DNA of 64,000 bases, from contig NC_091094.1 in assembly GCF_024713975.1 (NCBI RefSeq), forward strand, positions 12,447,001 to 12,511,000, given 5' to 3'. Positions 14,101 through 27,594 of this stretch are shown here, piece after piece (position 1 is the first letter of the stretch; every line of letters starts with the position of its first letter). Both the position numbers and the translations under genes were made by a program. The stretch is from Paralichthys olivaceus (lineage: Eukaryota > Chordata > Actinopteri > Pleuronectiformes > Paralichthyidae). The notes under the pieces were generated by a model. It was not told the origin of the DNA. It made no database searches and saw only the letters and a program-made list of their open reading frames with translations.

Positions 14101-17003
14101 ATAGATTTCTGTACATTCTGAAGCAGATACATAGATTTTAGTTTGAGAAATGAGGAAATAAAGGTGTGTAAAATAGGCTGTTTCTTTGAAAGGTAACAGA
14201 GATTGTATTTGTAAATTATTGTGCGGGGAACCAGTAGATGGCAGGATTTGTTTCACTATGTGCTGAGTTACAAATCTCTGTTTTGCTGTTATATCTTTTG
14301 TGAGATCAAGTTTTGGCATCAGTCATGAAGTGAAATCAGCATGTCAGGATCACTTTCTCTAACTATAGATGGTATGTCCTGGGGAAAGCATGTACAGAGA
14401 AAATAAAATTGGCCCTAAAGGTGCTCCTTGAGGGACACCATACTGGACAGGACCAAAAGATGTCATGTGGTCATTAGAACCTGTGTTTAATAGGTATGAT
14501 GAATTTTAAAGCTGTACCAGATATATGTTTGGTACTCGTAGCCACCTGTGTAATAAACTGATTTTATTATCACCAACATTCAATTTTCTCGCCATGTTCA
14601 TCCATATTAAAGTCTGTAAAGACATTAAGCGTAGCAAGATCACATATTCTCACAGCTCAAAAAAGTATATATAACAAATATCTAAAAAGCCTAATATGTT
14701 TTTTTCAATTTGGTCAAGTGCACCGTATGCATGAAAACTAAGGGAACCCTGATGGCCAATGTGTTTAGATTTGCCATTTAAACATAAAATGGGATCTTTT
14801 TATTGCATAAAATATTTGCACATATAAGAGTGTTAAATATCAATGATAGGCTGTAAACCATTACGTTAGCTTTCAACCGTTTAAAATGATCACTTAGCGT
14901 GTATGTCCTACGGGCAGATTTGTTTTCAGATTGTTCTATGCTTGATGCACGTCTTTTGTTGGTTTTGATGATTTCTCTCCAATTAATCTCTTCTGCTACA
15001 GTGTGTCAGTAAATTAACAAACCTCTTGTATAAAAGGTACACAAAGGTTTGCTGTCATCCAGCAGATTTCAGCTAAGCCACAAGAAGAAAAAGCAGAAAC
15101 TATCATTTCCCCTTGGAAATAGCCAGATATGTGTACTGTCACTATATTTACTGATTTTTTTCACTGTAGTCTTAATTTAATGTCACAGATAAGTTGTTTG
15201 TGAAAAATACTTTGTTAGTCACAGTATGGGCTTTTTTTTCACTGTGTTATTATGACCTGTTTGAACAGGATGCACAAGTTAATATAACTATACTCACTTA
15301 ATTCAATTTTTATCTTCTGATTAACTTTTTAATTCAACTCCAAAATGATCTTGACTGCACATTTACAAATTTGTCCATTTAGAAACTACACTTGCTGTCA
15401 CCATGGTAACCAAATTTTCTTTATTATTGGTCCATCTGGATGGGATTTGCACTTAACGGCTTTGTGAGTTTGCCAGTGAGTCAACATTGTGCATTTTTTT
15501 ATTACTTGGGATTAGCAAGTCCAATTGTCCACTGTAAAAGCCTGCACTCAAATGGCAGTTCTGTAAATGAATATGACTAAACATAGCTTGTTAGTCGAAT
15601 AGATGGACTCATAGCCACTGTATTTTTCACAAACATCAACAGTTTTTTTTATTAATTATTCCAAAAATCACTTATGAGGATTTAGCAAAAGCTGACAGGG
15701 TAAGGAGGAAAATCATTCATGTGTCCCTGACAGCTTCCGTGATGGGCTTCACTCAGCATGGATTCATTCATGCGAGTAAACCTGTCCTGCACACTGTGTT
15801 TACCGACTGCATTTCAAATAGTGATGAAATGAAGGTAATTCTGTCCATATGGTTTCCGCCGGCCTGTTATGTCTGTCCCTCCCCCTTCCTTTCTCCCTGG
15901 CCGGGTGTCGTGTAGACCTGTGCGCCAGTCGCCAGCTGCTTCTCACCTCGTCTGAGGCAGAGGGTCGCTTTCATGGGCTCTCTGGACACCCAGTTCTTCC
16001 ACAGCCTGGCCCTCCAGCCTTGGGCCTGCAGCCTGAGCTGCTCATGGGGAAGCCAGGTGGGACTCCATATTTCTGGGAGTGTCGCTCTGGCGGGGTGCCT
16101 GGCTTCCCCGTCCATGGGCCTGTTACAGGTCAGTAAAGTCCAGCAGGAGGGTGGGTTGGGGGCATGGTGCTAGCATTGCCCAATGGTTGGAAGAGCAAAG
16201 TACTATTCTCAGTGGACACTGTGCAAATGGACTGAGCTAGATGATAGTACGGTTCAATCCTGTAGCCACGTTTTTGAAGGAAATGTCTTTCTTCAGTTTT
16301 TCTGAATTGTGTAAAATCAATCATTCACCTTGTTTCAATTGTGGTTATTGTCGTCTTGTTTAGGTTTGAGATTTTTGCAGGTGCCAGCCAGCTACTGGAA
16401 TAACGTTGTATATGACAAAACCTGTTAAATAATAGTTTATCCTCATTTATCTTTCTCTTCCTTCCCTTTTTACCTCTCCTCCTTCTTCACTCCCCTCTTC
16501 CTACCCATGTGGCATTTACCTCAGACGGACAGGAGAATGCTGAGAAATGTCCTCATCTGGAATCAGAAGAATCAGATCCTTCATTCGGAGAATTGCCCAA
16601 CAGTGATGAACTGAAATCTCCACACAAACCCGACGGGCCGGAGCTCGAGATGCCATCCTTATCCTGCAACGGAGCTTCTGCAGGGGCGTTGGGTTCCCCA
16701 GAGGGATCCAAAGCCAAGACGGACCCTGAGAAGAAGTTTACCTGCGGGATCTGCGGTCAGGCCTTCCGCACAAAGTCCTACCTCAACAAGCACCAGCACA
16801 GAGTTCACAAAGCCCAGAAGGCCCAGGGAGTTTCAGGGTCTGGCTTAAGTGAGCTGACCCCGTCCCTGTCCTCTCCTTTCTCCCCCCAACAAAACATGTC
16901 CTTGCTCGAGTCCTTTGGCTTTCAGATTGTCCAGTCTGCTTTCGCCTCGTCACTGGTGGATGCTGAGGCAGGTCAAAGTGGACTCGACTTTGGAGGCAAG
17001 TGA
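8127..17003 (+). CDS. patz1: PATZ1: BTB/POZ, AT-hook, zinc-finger transcription regulator
   Basis: Exons 8127-9367, 11072-11135, 11254-11425, 12492-12650 and 16525-17003 give 704 residues (human long form 687); stop TGA. I start at ATG 8127, giving MEKVAEPS, which aligns with human MERVN; no in-frame ATG lies just upstream. The BTB domain covers about residues 10-130 (CYTYQVS-type start, GGRFCDVVLRVG, FPAHKAVLAACSEYFESVF). An AT-hook KRSRGRPKK lies near 250. C2H2 fingers begin near 275 (FPCGTCGKAF) and continue VGCDICGKVF, YACHVCGLRF, YVCQSCGKGF, a fifth spanning exons 2-3, IPCKVCGKFL, NYCGICNKGF and a last finger FTCGICGQAF in the final exon. The C-terminus NMSLLESFGFQIVQSAF is family-specific. 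The intron after exon 4 starts with GC. PATZ1 binds GC-rich DNA in the nucleus and dimerises through the BTB domain. Confidence 0.95.
9955..10308 (+). repeat. LINE 3'-end fragment in patz1 intron 1
   Basis: An A/T-rich stretch leads to CTGCTGTGACATTGCAAATG, then CTCGGACTAATAAAAATG and a CTTATCTTATCT tail. This is the typical plan of a fish L2/Rex-type LINE 3' end. Only the non-coding tail is present. The left border is approximate. Confidence 0.55.
12651..16524 (+). other. patz1: patz1 intron 4, mostly unique sequence
   Basis: A 3.9-kb intron with GC-AG ends. Apart from the candidate cassette exon at 15916-16128 I see no coding segment. AT-rich sequence predominates. Confidence 0.6.
15916..16128 (+). 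CDS. patz1: Candidate patz1 cassette exon, 71 codons
   Basis: A pyrimidine-rich tract ending in GTGTAG precedes 15916, and ACAG|GTCAGT follows 16128. The 213-bp interval is open in exactly the frame needed (phase 1 in, phase 1 out), so including or skipping it keeps the frame into the last exon. The encoded segment is Gly/Pro/Leu-rich (DLCASRQLLL..., FWECRSGGVPGFP) with no zinc finger. I recall no counterpart in mammalian PATZ1. Not counted in the 704-residue model; inclusion would give 775 residues. Confidence 0.6.
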
Positions 17004-20000
17004 CAAGTTTGCTGGAGATATAATAAAGCTTCGCACTTGTTGGACGAAGCCAGGTTGCCCACAGAAGATGCTCCGTATTTGGGAATAACTTTGCCTCAAG
17101 ACTACTTTTTCTGTTTGTCGCGTTGCTTAATGTGTATCCAATATTTTTGTCAGAGACTGCCATACAATTCCTACTTTTTCTACTTTTTCAGAGTATGAAA
17201 AGTGAACGGCGTGTACATTTTCTTTGTAAAGAAACGACATGAAGGTTTATTTCGTTTATCTGACATGAATCTGTTGAAGTAATGTTTGGTATGCTCTCAG
17301 TTGTTTTTGGCTTGTGTGTTAATCTTAGCTGCACATATGTTCCTGACATGGAATTAATTATTTACGGCATTCTGAAAATTATGATTTTCTTTTTTAAATG
17401 TCGGCCTGCTCTGATGTACTTGGTAAATCAACCCTTGGCCATTACAACAGTTTTGAATCTTTCATATAAACAGACGTCTTTACCTCATAGCAACAGGAGG
17501 ACTGAGTTCTGTATTTATGTCAGATTTAGTTTTTATTAAGACCAGGGATTTAAATTGGCCTCAATTTTGATAGCAGGTTTTGCTGCAAATCTGTTAATTT
17601 CAGACAATTTACCATGTTCTAACAGGCACACGGCATATTTCATTACACATTTATTATGAGCAACAACTTTGTACAAAAAGAGTGGGTTTAAAGGTGGCTG
17701 AGTAGCACTGAGAGTTGTCAAGGACCTTTAGGAATCATTATTGACAGGATTGTAGCTGACAACAGACAGTTCAGAAGCACTTTTAAAACAAGTATCATAA
17801 AAACACAAAACACATTTGGCTCCTTTGGCAAATAAATATCACCCATAAAAATAGTAATTAAGCTACCTCAGAAGATATTAACACCACAGTGCTTTGTTGT
17901 TTATGTGTGTTAATCATAGCTTAATCAAGTTTAATTCTGTTTACTTTATTGGATTTCTAGAATAACAAGTCAAAAATGAAAACAGCCATCAAAGCCCCAT
18001 CAGCTCCAAATCTTCCTAATTTAGTCAGTACTTAGAAGGACCGGTTTTGTCATTATTTTAGCAAAAAGCCTCAGAGGTTTGTCATATTTGTGAATCTTGA
18101 GCAGAGTTGGTACACTGAGGAGACGTTTTACGAAATGTGCTACTGGCAGCTCATTTGGGTGTAAAAAGCCCTATATTATTTTTTGATCTGATCATTGGTT
18201 AAAAAAAAAAAGAATAATTCACATGAAAAATTGCAAACCTGAGGAGAGGAAAGCCATTTATTATTGTGATTTATACTGTGTCCAGGAATGTTTTTTTTTT
18301 TTCTAATAATGATAATCATGTCGGGTAAATTTTGATTTAATATCGGTCTTGAAACATGCCTTGAGCTTGTTGGGACCCCCACAACCCCCACAACAATGAC
18401 GAAGGTTTCCGAGTATTGTTTGTTAGTTTTTACATCAGTTATGTACATTAAAACAGGGACCAAGGTCAGGTATATTTTCAGTCTATTTTTTGAGAAATGT
18501 AAATTATATTTTATTAACTTATTCATGCCTGTGCTTTTTTTTGTGTACAGTTTTTTTTAAATTGTCAAACAAAAATCTTGTGATTTGCTCATTTTGATAA
18601 TTTTTCACTGTAGATTATGTTAAATGGAGTGATGTGCGTGTCTTTGTGTGCGTGTTGTGCAGCAGTTTAGAGGAGGGATTGACACCCTGATCCACCAGCT
18701 ACTGCACCGACCAAACTTAATGCAACTTTTACAGAGTCAAGTAACTAAGCTCATGTTCTTTCTCCAGTGTTTATTCATCTTCTGCACGTCTTGTAGTGAT
18801 CAACCCCCCTCTGTCAGTGATCTGTCAGTCGCTTGCTCTGTTGTGTAGATGACACGACTTGTGTTTGCACTAATGTCCGCTCAGTTAAGGCACAAGCGAT
18901 CCACCTTGTTGTCATTAATTCAAACTGTTGAATCCAAGAAATTCCTGTGATGTCTAAAATGAACCATCTTTACTTTTTAAATAACCCAATATGACATTTG
19001 TGATTGAATGCAAAGGTCTTTTCAGTTTAATCTGGCTTAAATGAGGTTTAGGTATGTAACTGATCATTATTTTTATGATCATTTATCCTGCAGACTATTT
19101 TTGAATCATATATGTCCATTGAGACTTTCAATTGACTTTGTTTGTCTGATCAACAGTCCAAACACAGATGCAAACTCACTGCAGAAGCTCTAGAAACTAT
19201 TAACCTCTTAACAAATCACTGTAGTTGTGTATTAGTTTTTCAGTTGATCGACCAATTGATTTAATGGATTAATTTAAAAGAATAATCATTTTCAGACATC
19301 TCTTCACTCTGAAACGTAGAACTACAGTAGGTCGAAGTAACACAGTTGCAAAGTAAACAATATGAGATTTCATTATTGGGTATCATGAGGACCTCACATA
19401 CAAAACACTTTAAAGATGATATTTTGATATCTCATGTTCAATGTTTATTTTTGTTGTGTAAATTCCAACAGTGAATGGGCAAGCTGTGTGTGTGTGTGTG
19501 TGTGTGTGTGATTGTAAGAAGAGCGTGTGTACATGTGCCATCTATGCGTGTTTGTCTGTTTCCTGCTTCTGTTTAATTATTATATGTAGGTCAATTTGTC
19601 TGTTGAATTCAGTACATTCCTATATTATTTATGTTTTTATCATGATTGTAACAAGTGTATATACCATTCATATACACCATCTATAGATATATATAAATAT
19701 ATGAACCAACCAATATGATCGATGTTTGTCAGTGGTGGTCCTGTACATATATATAGTTTTTTTTTCTTGTCTGTTATATGGAGGGGTGTTAAGTTATGGC
19801 CATTTCGACTGAAAAGAAACTGCATGTGCCTGGCATGCGAGCTGAGCTGGGGACTGAATGTCGATCACTGGTTGGTGGCAGTAATGGTTTCACTGGTCAC
19901 TCTGCTGTCACGCTGCTCTGGTAGCGCTCACACTGCCAGCCGCAAGACTCACGTCTTTTGTTTTCCTCTGCTTTTGTTTTGATCCACTCTGCACTAAGGT

Positions 20001-20503
20001 ATTTACAACTTAAACGTTAATAAGGGTTGTGTTGTGATTATTTGTTTGAAATCATGTGGACGATGCCGTCAGGAAGGAATTTCTTCACAGGGATGTATGA
20101 TTTGTTTCACTATAGGTTGGTACTTCAGAGTTAAAAAAGATCTTTTCATTGATTATTTAGACCTAAATGGTTTTTGCTTTCTGCTTTTGGTCTGTTGCAA
20201 AGTGCCTTCCAAATACTGATTGTGCACAGCAGTGGATTAAAAAAGATCCTCTTTTCTAAAGGTTGAAAATTGTACAGAGTGACTTGCATTGACACTTTTG
20301 TATAAAAACGCTCACAAAATGTACAATATGTTACCTTGGTATTTTATCATCATACGCAACAAGATTGCTCTTTAAACATGTGAGCTACATGTGTCTTTGG
20401 ACATGTTTCAATTTAAGCATACTTTTCTATAGATATTTGTTTTTGTACTCTGTTATCGAGTCTCATCTCTCTTGTTGGTACAGAGATGTGGGCATCAAAT
20501 AAA
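17004..20503 (+). terminator. patz1: patz1 long 3'UTR with two AATAAA signals
   Basis: AATAAA occurs early at 17022-17027 and again at 20498-20503, followed by a TG/T-rich stretch. Between them there is no gene, only AT-rich sequence and a TG repeat at 19485-19510. A short early and a 3.5-kb late 3'UTR are both possible. That the interval is transcribed is an inference. Confidence 0.5.
19485..19510. repeat. (TG)13 microsatellite
   Basis: An uninterrupted TG run within the presumed patz1 3'UTR. Confidence 0.9.
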
Positions 20504-21016
20504 TTGCAATTGAAAAAGCTTCTAATATTTGTGTTGTATTTTTTCGGATGGATATTGACACATCCTGTTTATACATTAGACAGTGGTTTATACTTCAAAC
20601 TAACATTCACACCAATGTAAGTTTCCAAAACATAAGATATTGTTGTAAACAGAACAAGCACCAGACTGTTGAACCAGAGTTTTTTTTACTTTGCCAACTG
20701 ACACAAAATAAGTTTTGAATTATATTACTGATGGTTCAAATTAACTCATTTTGAAAATGACAAAATTCTCACATCACGTCACTGAAACACTGGCGTCCCA
20801 GATGATGTATCTGCACATACATTTGTCATGTGATCCATTATTGTTCAAATGGGCTGGTTGTACTTTTCCTTAAATATCTAAAATGAATTGATTAACATAA
20901 TTAAATATAAAAATGGTACATATTTAATTTGACATTGAATGTGAGGAACAAAACATGATGGGGACGAGGCCGCTCAAGTTCACCACACAGATGCCTCCAA
21001 TAATTTCACTAAAACT

Positions 21017-21022
21017 TTATTC
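21017..21022 (-). terminator. Probable slc2a11b polyadenylation signal
   Basis: TTTATT on the plus strand reads AATAAA on the minus strand, about 440 bp past the stop codon. The gap back to the patz1 signal is about 0.5 kb, so the two genes converge tail to tail. Confidence 0.4.
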
Positions 21023-21460
21023 AGCTGGTGTGTCTTTTGTAAACAAACAATATAGACCGTGTCCACACACAAAAAACACGTCGGCAAACTATCATCTGGT
21101 AGTATACTGTGCACGGATCACATCTAATACTGCTTGAATGAGTGAATGAACCAACTACCTTAGAACTGACCTTTTTCTGTATTTGGTGTAGTTTTGTGTC
21201 TATGGGATTAAATAAAATAACCGTGGTTGTGTATGGCATCCAGTAATCAAGAAAACTGAAAACTTCAGTGGAATGTGGGGCTTCTGGAGTTGTTCATGCT
21301 AAAAGTAATACATGTATTTGTTTGTAAAGATTTTTTAACAACTAATGTAAAGGTTGCTCTCTTAAAAACGTGGTTTAATGTTTGATTTAAAATTCAAACT
21401 GAATGGCCTGTGGAAAAAATATAGTTAAAAATATATATAAATAATGTATATTTATAATAT

Positions 21461-24400
21461 TTATAATTTAGTGGATTGAGTGTTATCAGTCCTTTCAATG
21501 TCGATTCCACTGTTCTTGTAATTTATTTTGTTGAACTCTTCCATAATCTCAACCATTGTTTTTCCTTTGGTCTCTGGGACAAAATGAATCATAAATCCTG
21601 CACTGAAAAAGGAGTAAGCCACAAAGATCAGGAAGCAGAATTGTCCGAGTCCATCCTGCATCAAAAAACACATCACATCAGGCTGTTAAATTCACAGTGT
21701 ACAGATATCAGGAGGGAGATAATGACTGGAAATAATGACATGAGGCACATATATCTCACCACTACGTAGCCAAATAACATCCCCACGAGGAACATGCCGA
21801 GCCAGTTGATTGTCCCACTGATCACGTAGGCAGAGGGACGCCAGGCTTGTAGGAAAAGGTCAGCGGGAAGAGCCATGGACACACCGGCTAAAAGGAGATT
21901 ATCGTTTATTTAAAAAAATGCAATCTGAAATAAAATAATACAAATTTAAAATAAATCACTTATGTGGATAAGCACAGGCAACAGAAAACTCACAAGGTCC
22001 AAGTCCATAGATGCAGATGACACAGAAGATCAGGGCGATGTTCACGTATGGGATCCATGAATTCAGATCCTTTGTGAAAAAAGACAAGTATTTATAATTT
22101 TTCTTCCTCAGGACAGAGAGGAGGACGACGACATGTGCAGTGACAGAGCACAGTTACCTTGATGGATAACATGACAGTGAGTAGAGACATGGTGATGCCC
22201 ATCAGTAAATAGCCATAGCCCATCAGCTTCTTCCTGCCAGCACGATCTATCAGGAAAGACTGAGACAGAACAGAGATGTTACACAATTAATGAAATGAAT
22301 TTACCCAACAGTGGTTCACAGGAGGGAATGCACTGACCTACAGCCATGAGCTCACTTTCTTTCTTTCGTTGTACTCAAGTTACAGAGGGCTTGTTTTCAC
22401 CCTGTTCATTGGTTTGTTTGTTCTTTTGATGGGTTATTCAGTTTTTTATTTGATTGTTTGTTCATTCGCTCATTCGGTCAGTCTGTTGATCATTTATTCA
22501 CTCAGTCTGTCAATCGCTCTGTCGTTTGGTGGGTCATTCAGTCGTTCATTCTGACAATCGTACAGTCATTCAGTCAGTCTGTTGATAGATAGTTGTCTAG
22601 TTAGTCTAGTTGTGTCGTTCAGTCGGTTATTTAGTTGTTCAATCTGTATTTGTTTTTGACAAAAAATTATAAATGTGTGTAACCTGAATTCAATGAGACT
22701 GTTTGGTCTTGGTGGAGGTGTGTTTTCTATTGATAACTTTTGTCATTCCTGAGTTGCTTTTGAGCTGTGTTACATTTTCATCGTCTTTCAGTATGAATAC
22801 TTACACACAGGGTTACAGCGATCAACTCTGTTGCTCCGATACCAATGGCCAAGTAATGCATCTGGTCCTTTGGCACTCCTGACTCACGGAAGATGTCAAA
22901 GGCGTAGAAGTATAGCTGAACGAGAGAAGAGAAGATGAGAAACCATTTAACTAGATTAAACGCATGAGGTGAGATCAGAACATTTGTTTCATGACAGCTG
23001 ACATGAACATACAGCGTTGATGCCGCAGAACTGAACACCAGCACAGGGGATGGCCAGAGTCAGCAGCTGCCACCTGACAGAGCGAGAGCTCAACACGTCC
23101 TTCACTGTCTTCGCCTTCTCTCCTTGTGAGCTCTCTCTCTCTTTCTCCATGTCGTCCAGCTCCAGCTTCAAGTCCTCCTCCTGCCACAGCCACTGCAGGG
23201 CTGTTAGATGGAACATTATCCAGTGAACACATTCAAAAAGCTGGAGTTCATCTGTGACACAATCAAAACTCTCCAACAGCTACTCATAGAAGTTGTTGTA
23301 CAATCACAATCAAGCAGGTTTACAAATCCAACCCTTATTGTAAAATGTGTGATCTAGAGTGAAATGCAGATTCTGAGACCGTGCACTCACCTTTTCTGCA
23401 GCCTTCAGTGTCGCCTTTGTCGATGTAAAGGTATCGAGGCGCCTCAGGGAAGAACAGCAGCATCACAAACTGCAGGATGGCAGGAATACCACTCACTGCC
23501 AAGAGATAAGGCCACATGTCCTCTGTGCCCATCATCTCCCTACACAGAGTAAACGATGGGTTAGAAAAAGATAAGGCAGGAAGAGGGGAGATACTATAGA
23601 TCTAAGAGTTGACACCTGAAATACAAAAATTCCTTTCAAATTAAATTAAATTAAATTCTAAGAAAGAAATACAAATATCAAAATATTCTTCCTAAATATA
23701 ATAATGAAGAATAATCCATATGACTTTGTGCCATTTATCTTCATTAATTGTGAGATAAACTGTAATCTGGAACAGCTCGTATTGATGTTTTTTATTGGGG
23801 AGGTAGAATTTGTATTATATGTTTTATTTTTAGAAGAATTCACTCCTTACTTGATGCCAATAATTTGACCCATAACTTTGCCAAAACCGATGAAGATTGA
23901 GCTGGTGAGAGTCAGGAAACCTCTGAATTTCTTTGGCGAACTCTCCCCAAGATACATGAGGTGAACGCTCAGGCCGAGACCTGTGGAGAGAAAAAAATAA
24001 CCTAAGAGCCTGACAAAAATAAAACAGTAGATAAGAAACACAACACACACACCAGGCATCATCAGAACATACCGACGTTATACCCATACAGGAATCTGCC
24101 CAACAAGATCATCTCAAAAGATTTGGCCATGCGACTGAAGAGCATGAGCAGAGCAGCAACGATCGCCACAACATTGTTGAATAGGAGAGCTTTCTTCCTG
24201 ATAGACCAAAAGACAAATACAACATTTTATTAAGTAGGATTCAACTAAACTTACTTTCACAGCTAAGTGAAGTAAAAGAGGTTAAACCTGAATGGTTTGT
24301 CTCTGGCTGTTGTTGGTAAACCCCGGTGGCAACGTCACACAATTCTGTACTTTGAAGTTTATATTTCACCACCTTAAAGTCAACCTGGTACATCTTTTCC

Positions 24401-25775
24401 ACATTATGGGAAGTGCAGGTGTTTCCGGGAATGATTGAATCCAGTGATTGTAAATCACTGCAGCCTGTAGTGTGTGAACTGCAGGACTGACACCAAAGTC
24501 TAAAACCAAGTAGATTCGTTTCTGCTGTCAGAGCCTGAATAAATAAAATAAAAATGTTTGCCTTTGAAACAAGTTGCTTTTATCTTTTTATTAATCATCA
24601 TATTTTCCATCTTTGCAGCTGAAAAAGTCACTTGACGTGACCTTGGCGAGTTAAATCACGTGTTTGAAAACACACCAGATTAGTTAAACACTAAGGGTGA
24701 ACATTAGCGTTTTATTTTCTGGCTTATAAAAACCATTGAAGTGGTGACTTTGGCTCCAAATCAGAGTTTGTCCCGTCAGAGAGTTTTGTAAAGCAGAGAC
24801 GTCAGCAAGTAATTAATGAGTGTTAGCTATTAATTAACAGCCCTGTCTAACATCACAAACAAACAGTATTTTAAATAACACAGGAGGCTAAGGCTAAGGT
24901 TGCTGTGATGGTTAAGGTTAGGGTAAGGGGCTAGGGAATGCATTATGCCTTGAGGGTCCTCTAAAAGATGGAAGTACAAGAATTTGGTGTCTCTGTCATT
25001 AGCTAACTTTGGGGGACAGATTTCAGTGTAAAAATCAGTGTCCCTCACCGGCCGTAAGTGACAGGAAGGCTGCCGCTGTGAATGGCCCCGGCCCAGGCTC
25101 CTAGACTCAGCACAGCCACGATGAAGGACCAGATGAGCTTGTTGGCAGAGTCGTTCACTGGAGCGTCGTACCTCAACAACCACGTGTAGTTCACGAAACT
25201 CTGCACGTGCTGTGAAAAGGTCAAAGTCACAATTTTCATGTCCCTTATCAAGGACAGATAAATAATGTATTATAGTAACTTTAGCTTTTAGCCATTTTGT
25301 TATTGTTTTCTCATCCAGTATGTTGCCATGATGTCTCACCTCTTCTGGTGAAGCAATGACAGACACTTGAATCCCGTACTGAAACGATCCACCGATTCCC
25401 AACACCATCGACAGCAAATACAGCCTCCAATACTGCAGCTGAGACGTAAAATGGAAATCCCATTTGACTGAGTGAGGCAGTTTAGTGAACTGGACATTGT
25501 AGGACAGGACAGGTAGCATGTAATGATTCATCTAATGCTTCACTGACAAACCCAAACAGATGCATAATGATTATAAATGAAGCTGATGATGCTCTGTACG
25601 TCACTGTGCACTCAACCATTCTGCTCTGTGACGAATGTTTAATTCACCTCAACACCTTCACCTTCTTGTTTGAAAGTGTTTTTGAATGAGCAAATTCTCT
25701 AATTGTTTCTCTCAAGGTCAGTTCCAGTGGTTTTCAGTGCATGTCCAGAGTCTATATGGTCTTGGCAATTTATAT

Positions 25776-25809
<34 letters not shown>

Positions 25810-26671
25810 CAGTAATATTTAACCAAGTACAGTTTTAAAGTACTTGTCCTTTATTTCTGTATTTCCATTTAATGATACTTTAAAGCTCTTCTCTGTCAAA
25901 TTTCTGAGCTACATTTTTTTTATTGAACATTTCTCAGGTGATAATTAGAAACTTTCATTCAAATAGAACTAAAACTTGTTAATGAGTGTTTTTATGTTGC
26001 ATTTTTAAGTTTACTTGACTCTAACCCGAACCCTCAGTTCTTCTTCCACCACTGCAGATACTTAAGCCATGCAGATAGTGTTGACATCACATTGAAGTCA
26101 ACACAACTTCATTTTGGATGAAAATCTCATGTCTCATGTCAACAGTTGTTTCAGTAATCAGAGGCAGTTTCAGTGAAAATCGTCCAAACAATTTTCCATC
26201 ACCCACAATTATCTGGTGTGGTGGTCAATGTTTTAGAGGCATTTATCCCATACTCATAATCACTGTAAAATGTGACTCATAATGCATTTTATATATTAAA
26301 ACTGTTCATAGACCAGATGATAAAAAATGTGGTCATCATTTGTTCTATGAAGGTAAAATGTGACAACAAACATTTTTGCTCAAGATTTATTTTTCACTCA
26401 TTATTGAATTTATAATTACCATTACATGACTCAAACTGGATAAAGAAAGAAAACTGAGAAAACCTTCTGTATTTACTTTATAAATATTTCATTATATATT
26501 TTTTTTTCAGTATTTAGATTGTTTCTTCTTTTACTTGCACTGTTGGAGCACCGCAATAAAACTTCCCCCATGCTACTTATATGATAATTGAGTATTTTAA
26601 ACTCTGTATTCAAGTAATCGAAAACATACAGCGTAACAATACCCACTCACCTTCTTTGATGCACGCTCCAT
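21461..26671 (-). CDS. slc2a11b: GLUT11-family sugar transporter, copy 1 (slc2a11b type)
   Basis: Twelve exons in transcript order: 26651-26671, 25340-25438, 25049-25209, 24073-24197, 23851-23980, 23391-23539, 23013-23200, 22805-22915, 22158-22259, 21994-22069, 21760-21887, 21461-21655; 494 residues. It starts MERASKK. GLUT hallmarks: GIGGSFQYG in TM1, an NYT glycosylation site in extracellular loop 1, GRKKALLF loop, PEAPRYL, FCGINALYFY in TM7, DRAGRKKL loop, GLGPSGV in TM10, PETKGKT after TM12. It is a 12-helix plasma-membrane facilitator of hexose or a related solute. TM7 carries NAL where mammalian GLUT11 has DSV, so I assign it to the slc2a11b branch. That branch is needed for medaka leucophores/xanthophores and pigeon iris colour. 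The a/b naming is less certain than the family. Confidence 0.88.
24885..24980. repeat. Dispersed G-rich element in slc2a11b intron 3
   Basis: AAGGTTAGGGTAAGGGGCTA followed by GGGAATGCATTATG resembles a short element I have often met in fish introns. The TTAGGG-like words are not a telomere array because they do not repeat in register. Borders are approximate. Confidence 0.35.
25771..25809. repeat. (TA)n(GA)n microsatellite
   Basis: A TA run passing directly into a GA run in slc2a11b intron 1. Confidence 0.85.
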
Positions 26672-27424
26672 TTTTTGCACTGTCTCTCTCGATGCTGGAT
26701 GCACGAGGAGCAGAGGAGCAGGATTTATGAAGGAGGCCACCAGTTACCCATCAACAGATCTTAGTTGTCCATTCATGTTGTTGGAGAGAAGAACGTCATG
26801 TTTTGACGTATGTGACAGGGATGATCACACGCAGCACTAGATTAAACCTGGTCCATCTGGTTGATTCCTGTGGTTGCTCTGCCGGTACATTCTGTCCACT
26901 GGTTATATATTATTTCAATCTGAAGAGGGAGGTGGCTCAAACCAATAGACAAAATGAAACACAGCTCAAGTAGAGCTTGTGTTATACTGTATGTCTTCAT
27001 ATGCACACATTGAAGAGGCCGTCCACAGATTTTCACCTGATGAGCAGTTCACTCATTGATGCAAATAAAACATGAAAACAGCTGTTTCATTTCTGCTGAC
27101 CGTCTGCAGCAGTTTTCTTAAGAGAAATATGATACTCTTGATGTAGACGGGTGATGTAACTCAGGGTTATTTCAACATGTGCTGAGACTTGATATTTTAA
27201 CTGCACATTTGTGACAAACTGGAGGCGGGAATTTAGAAGAACCCGTAGATAATTTAAATGTTTCAATAAGACCTTCACAGATGAAGGAAACTGCTACGAC
27301 TATTGTTTCAAATGGGAGATGAGCAGTGGTTTTCCTGTTAAAGGTCTGTGTTGTTTCATCCACCACATCCTCTTCGTCATGCAAACTTTGTCACTCTTTA
27401 AAATAAGTCAAATAGATATTTGTA

Positions 27425-27443
27425 TACACACACACACACACAC
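27425..27443. repeat. (CA)n microsatellite
   Basis: Short CA run. Confidence 0.85.
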
Positions 27444-27594
27444 CTTCATACAAAAATATTTTCATTAGCATGAATTTTACCGATTGTACTTAATTGAAAG
27501 CATTGCTTTTATATTGATTTTGCATTTCAATCATTTGTTATCACTATAATATTTGCCATAGTTCTGTCCCTTTCAGTTCTGGATATAAAATGTT

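Noticed and set aside
18648-18848. Possible extra exon after a TGTGCAG acceptor
   Set aside because: No family match and lies past the patz1 stop; no matching donor.
24905-24930. Interstitial telomere repeat
   Set aside because: TTAGGG-like words do not repeat in register; part of a short dispersed element.
24830-25531. 233-codon minus-strand frame
   Set aside because: Covers slc2a11b exons 2-3 and introns in mixed frames; not a separate gene.
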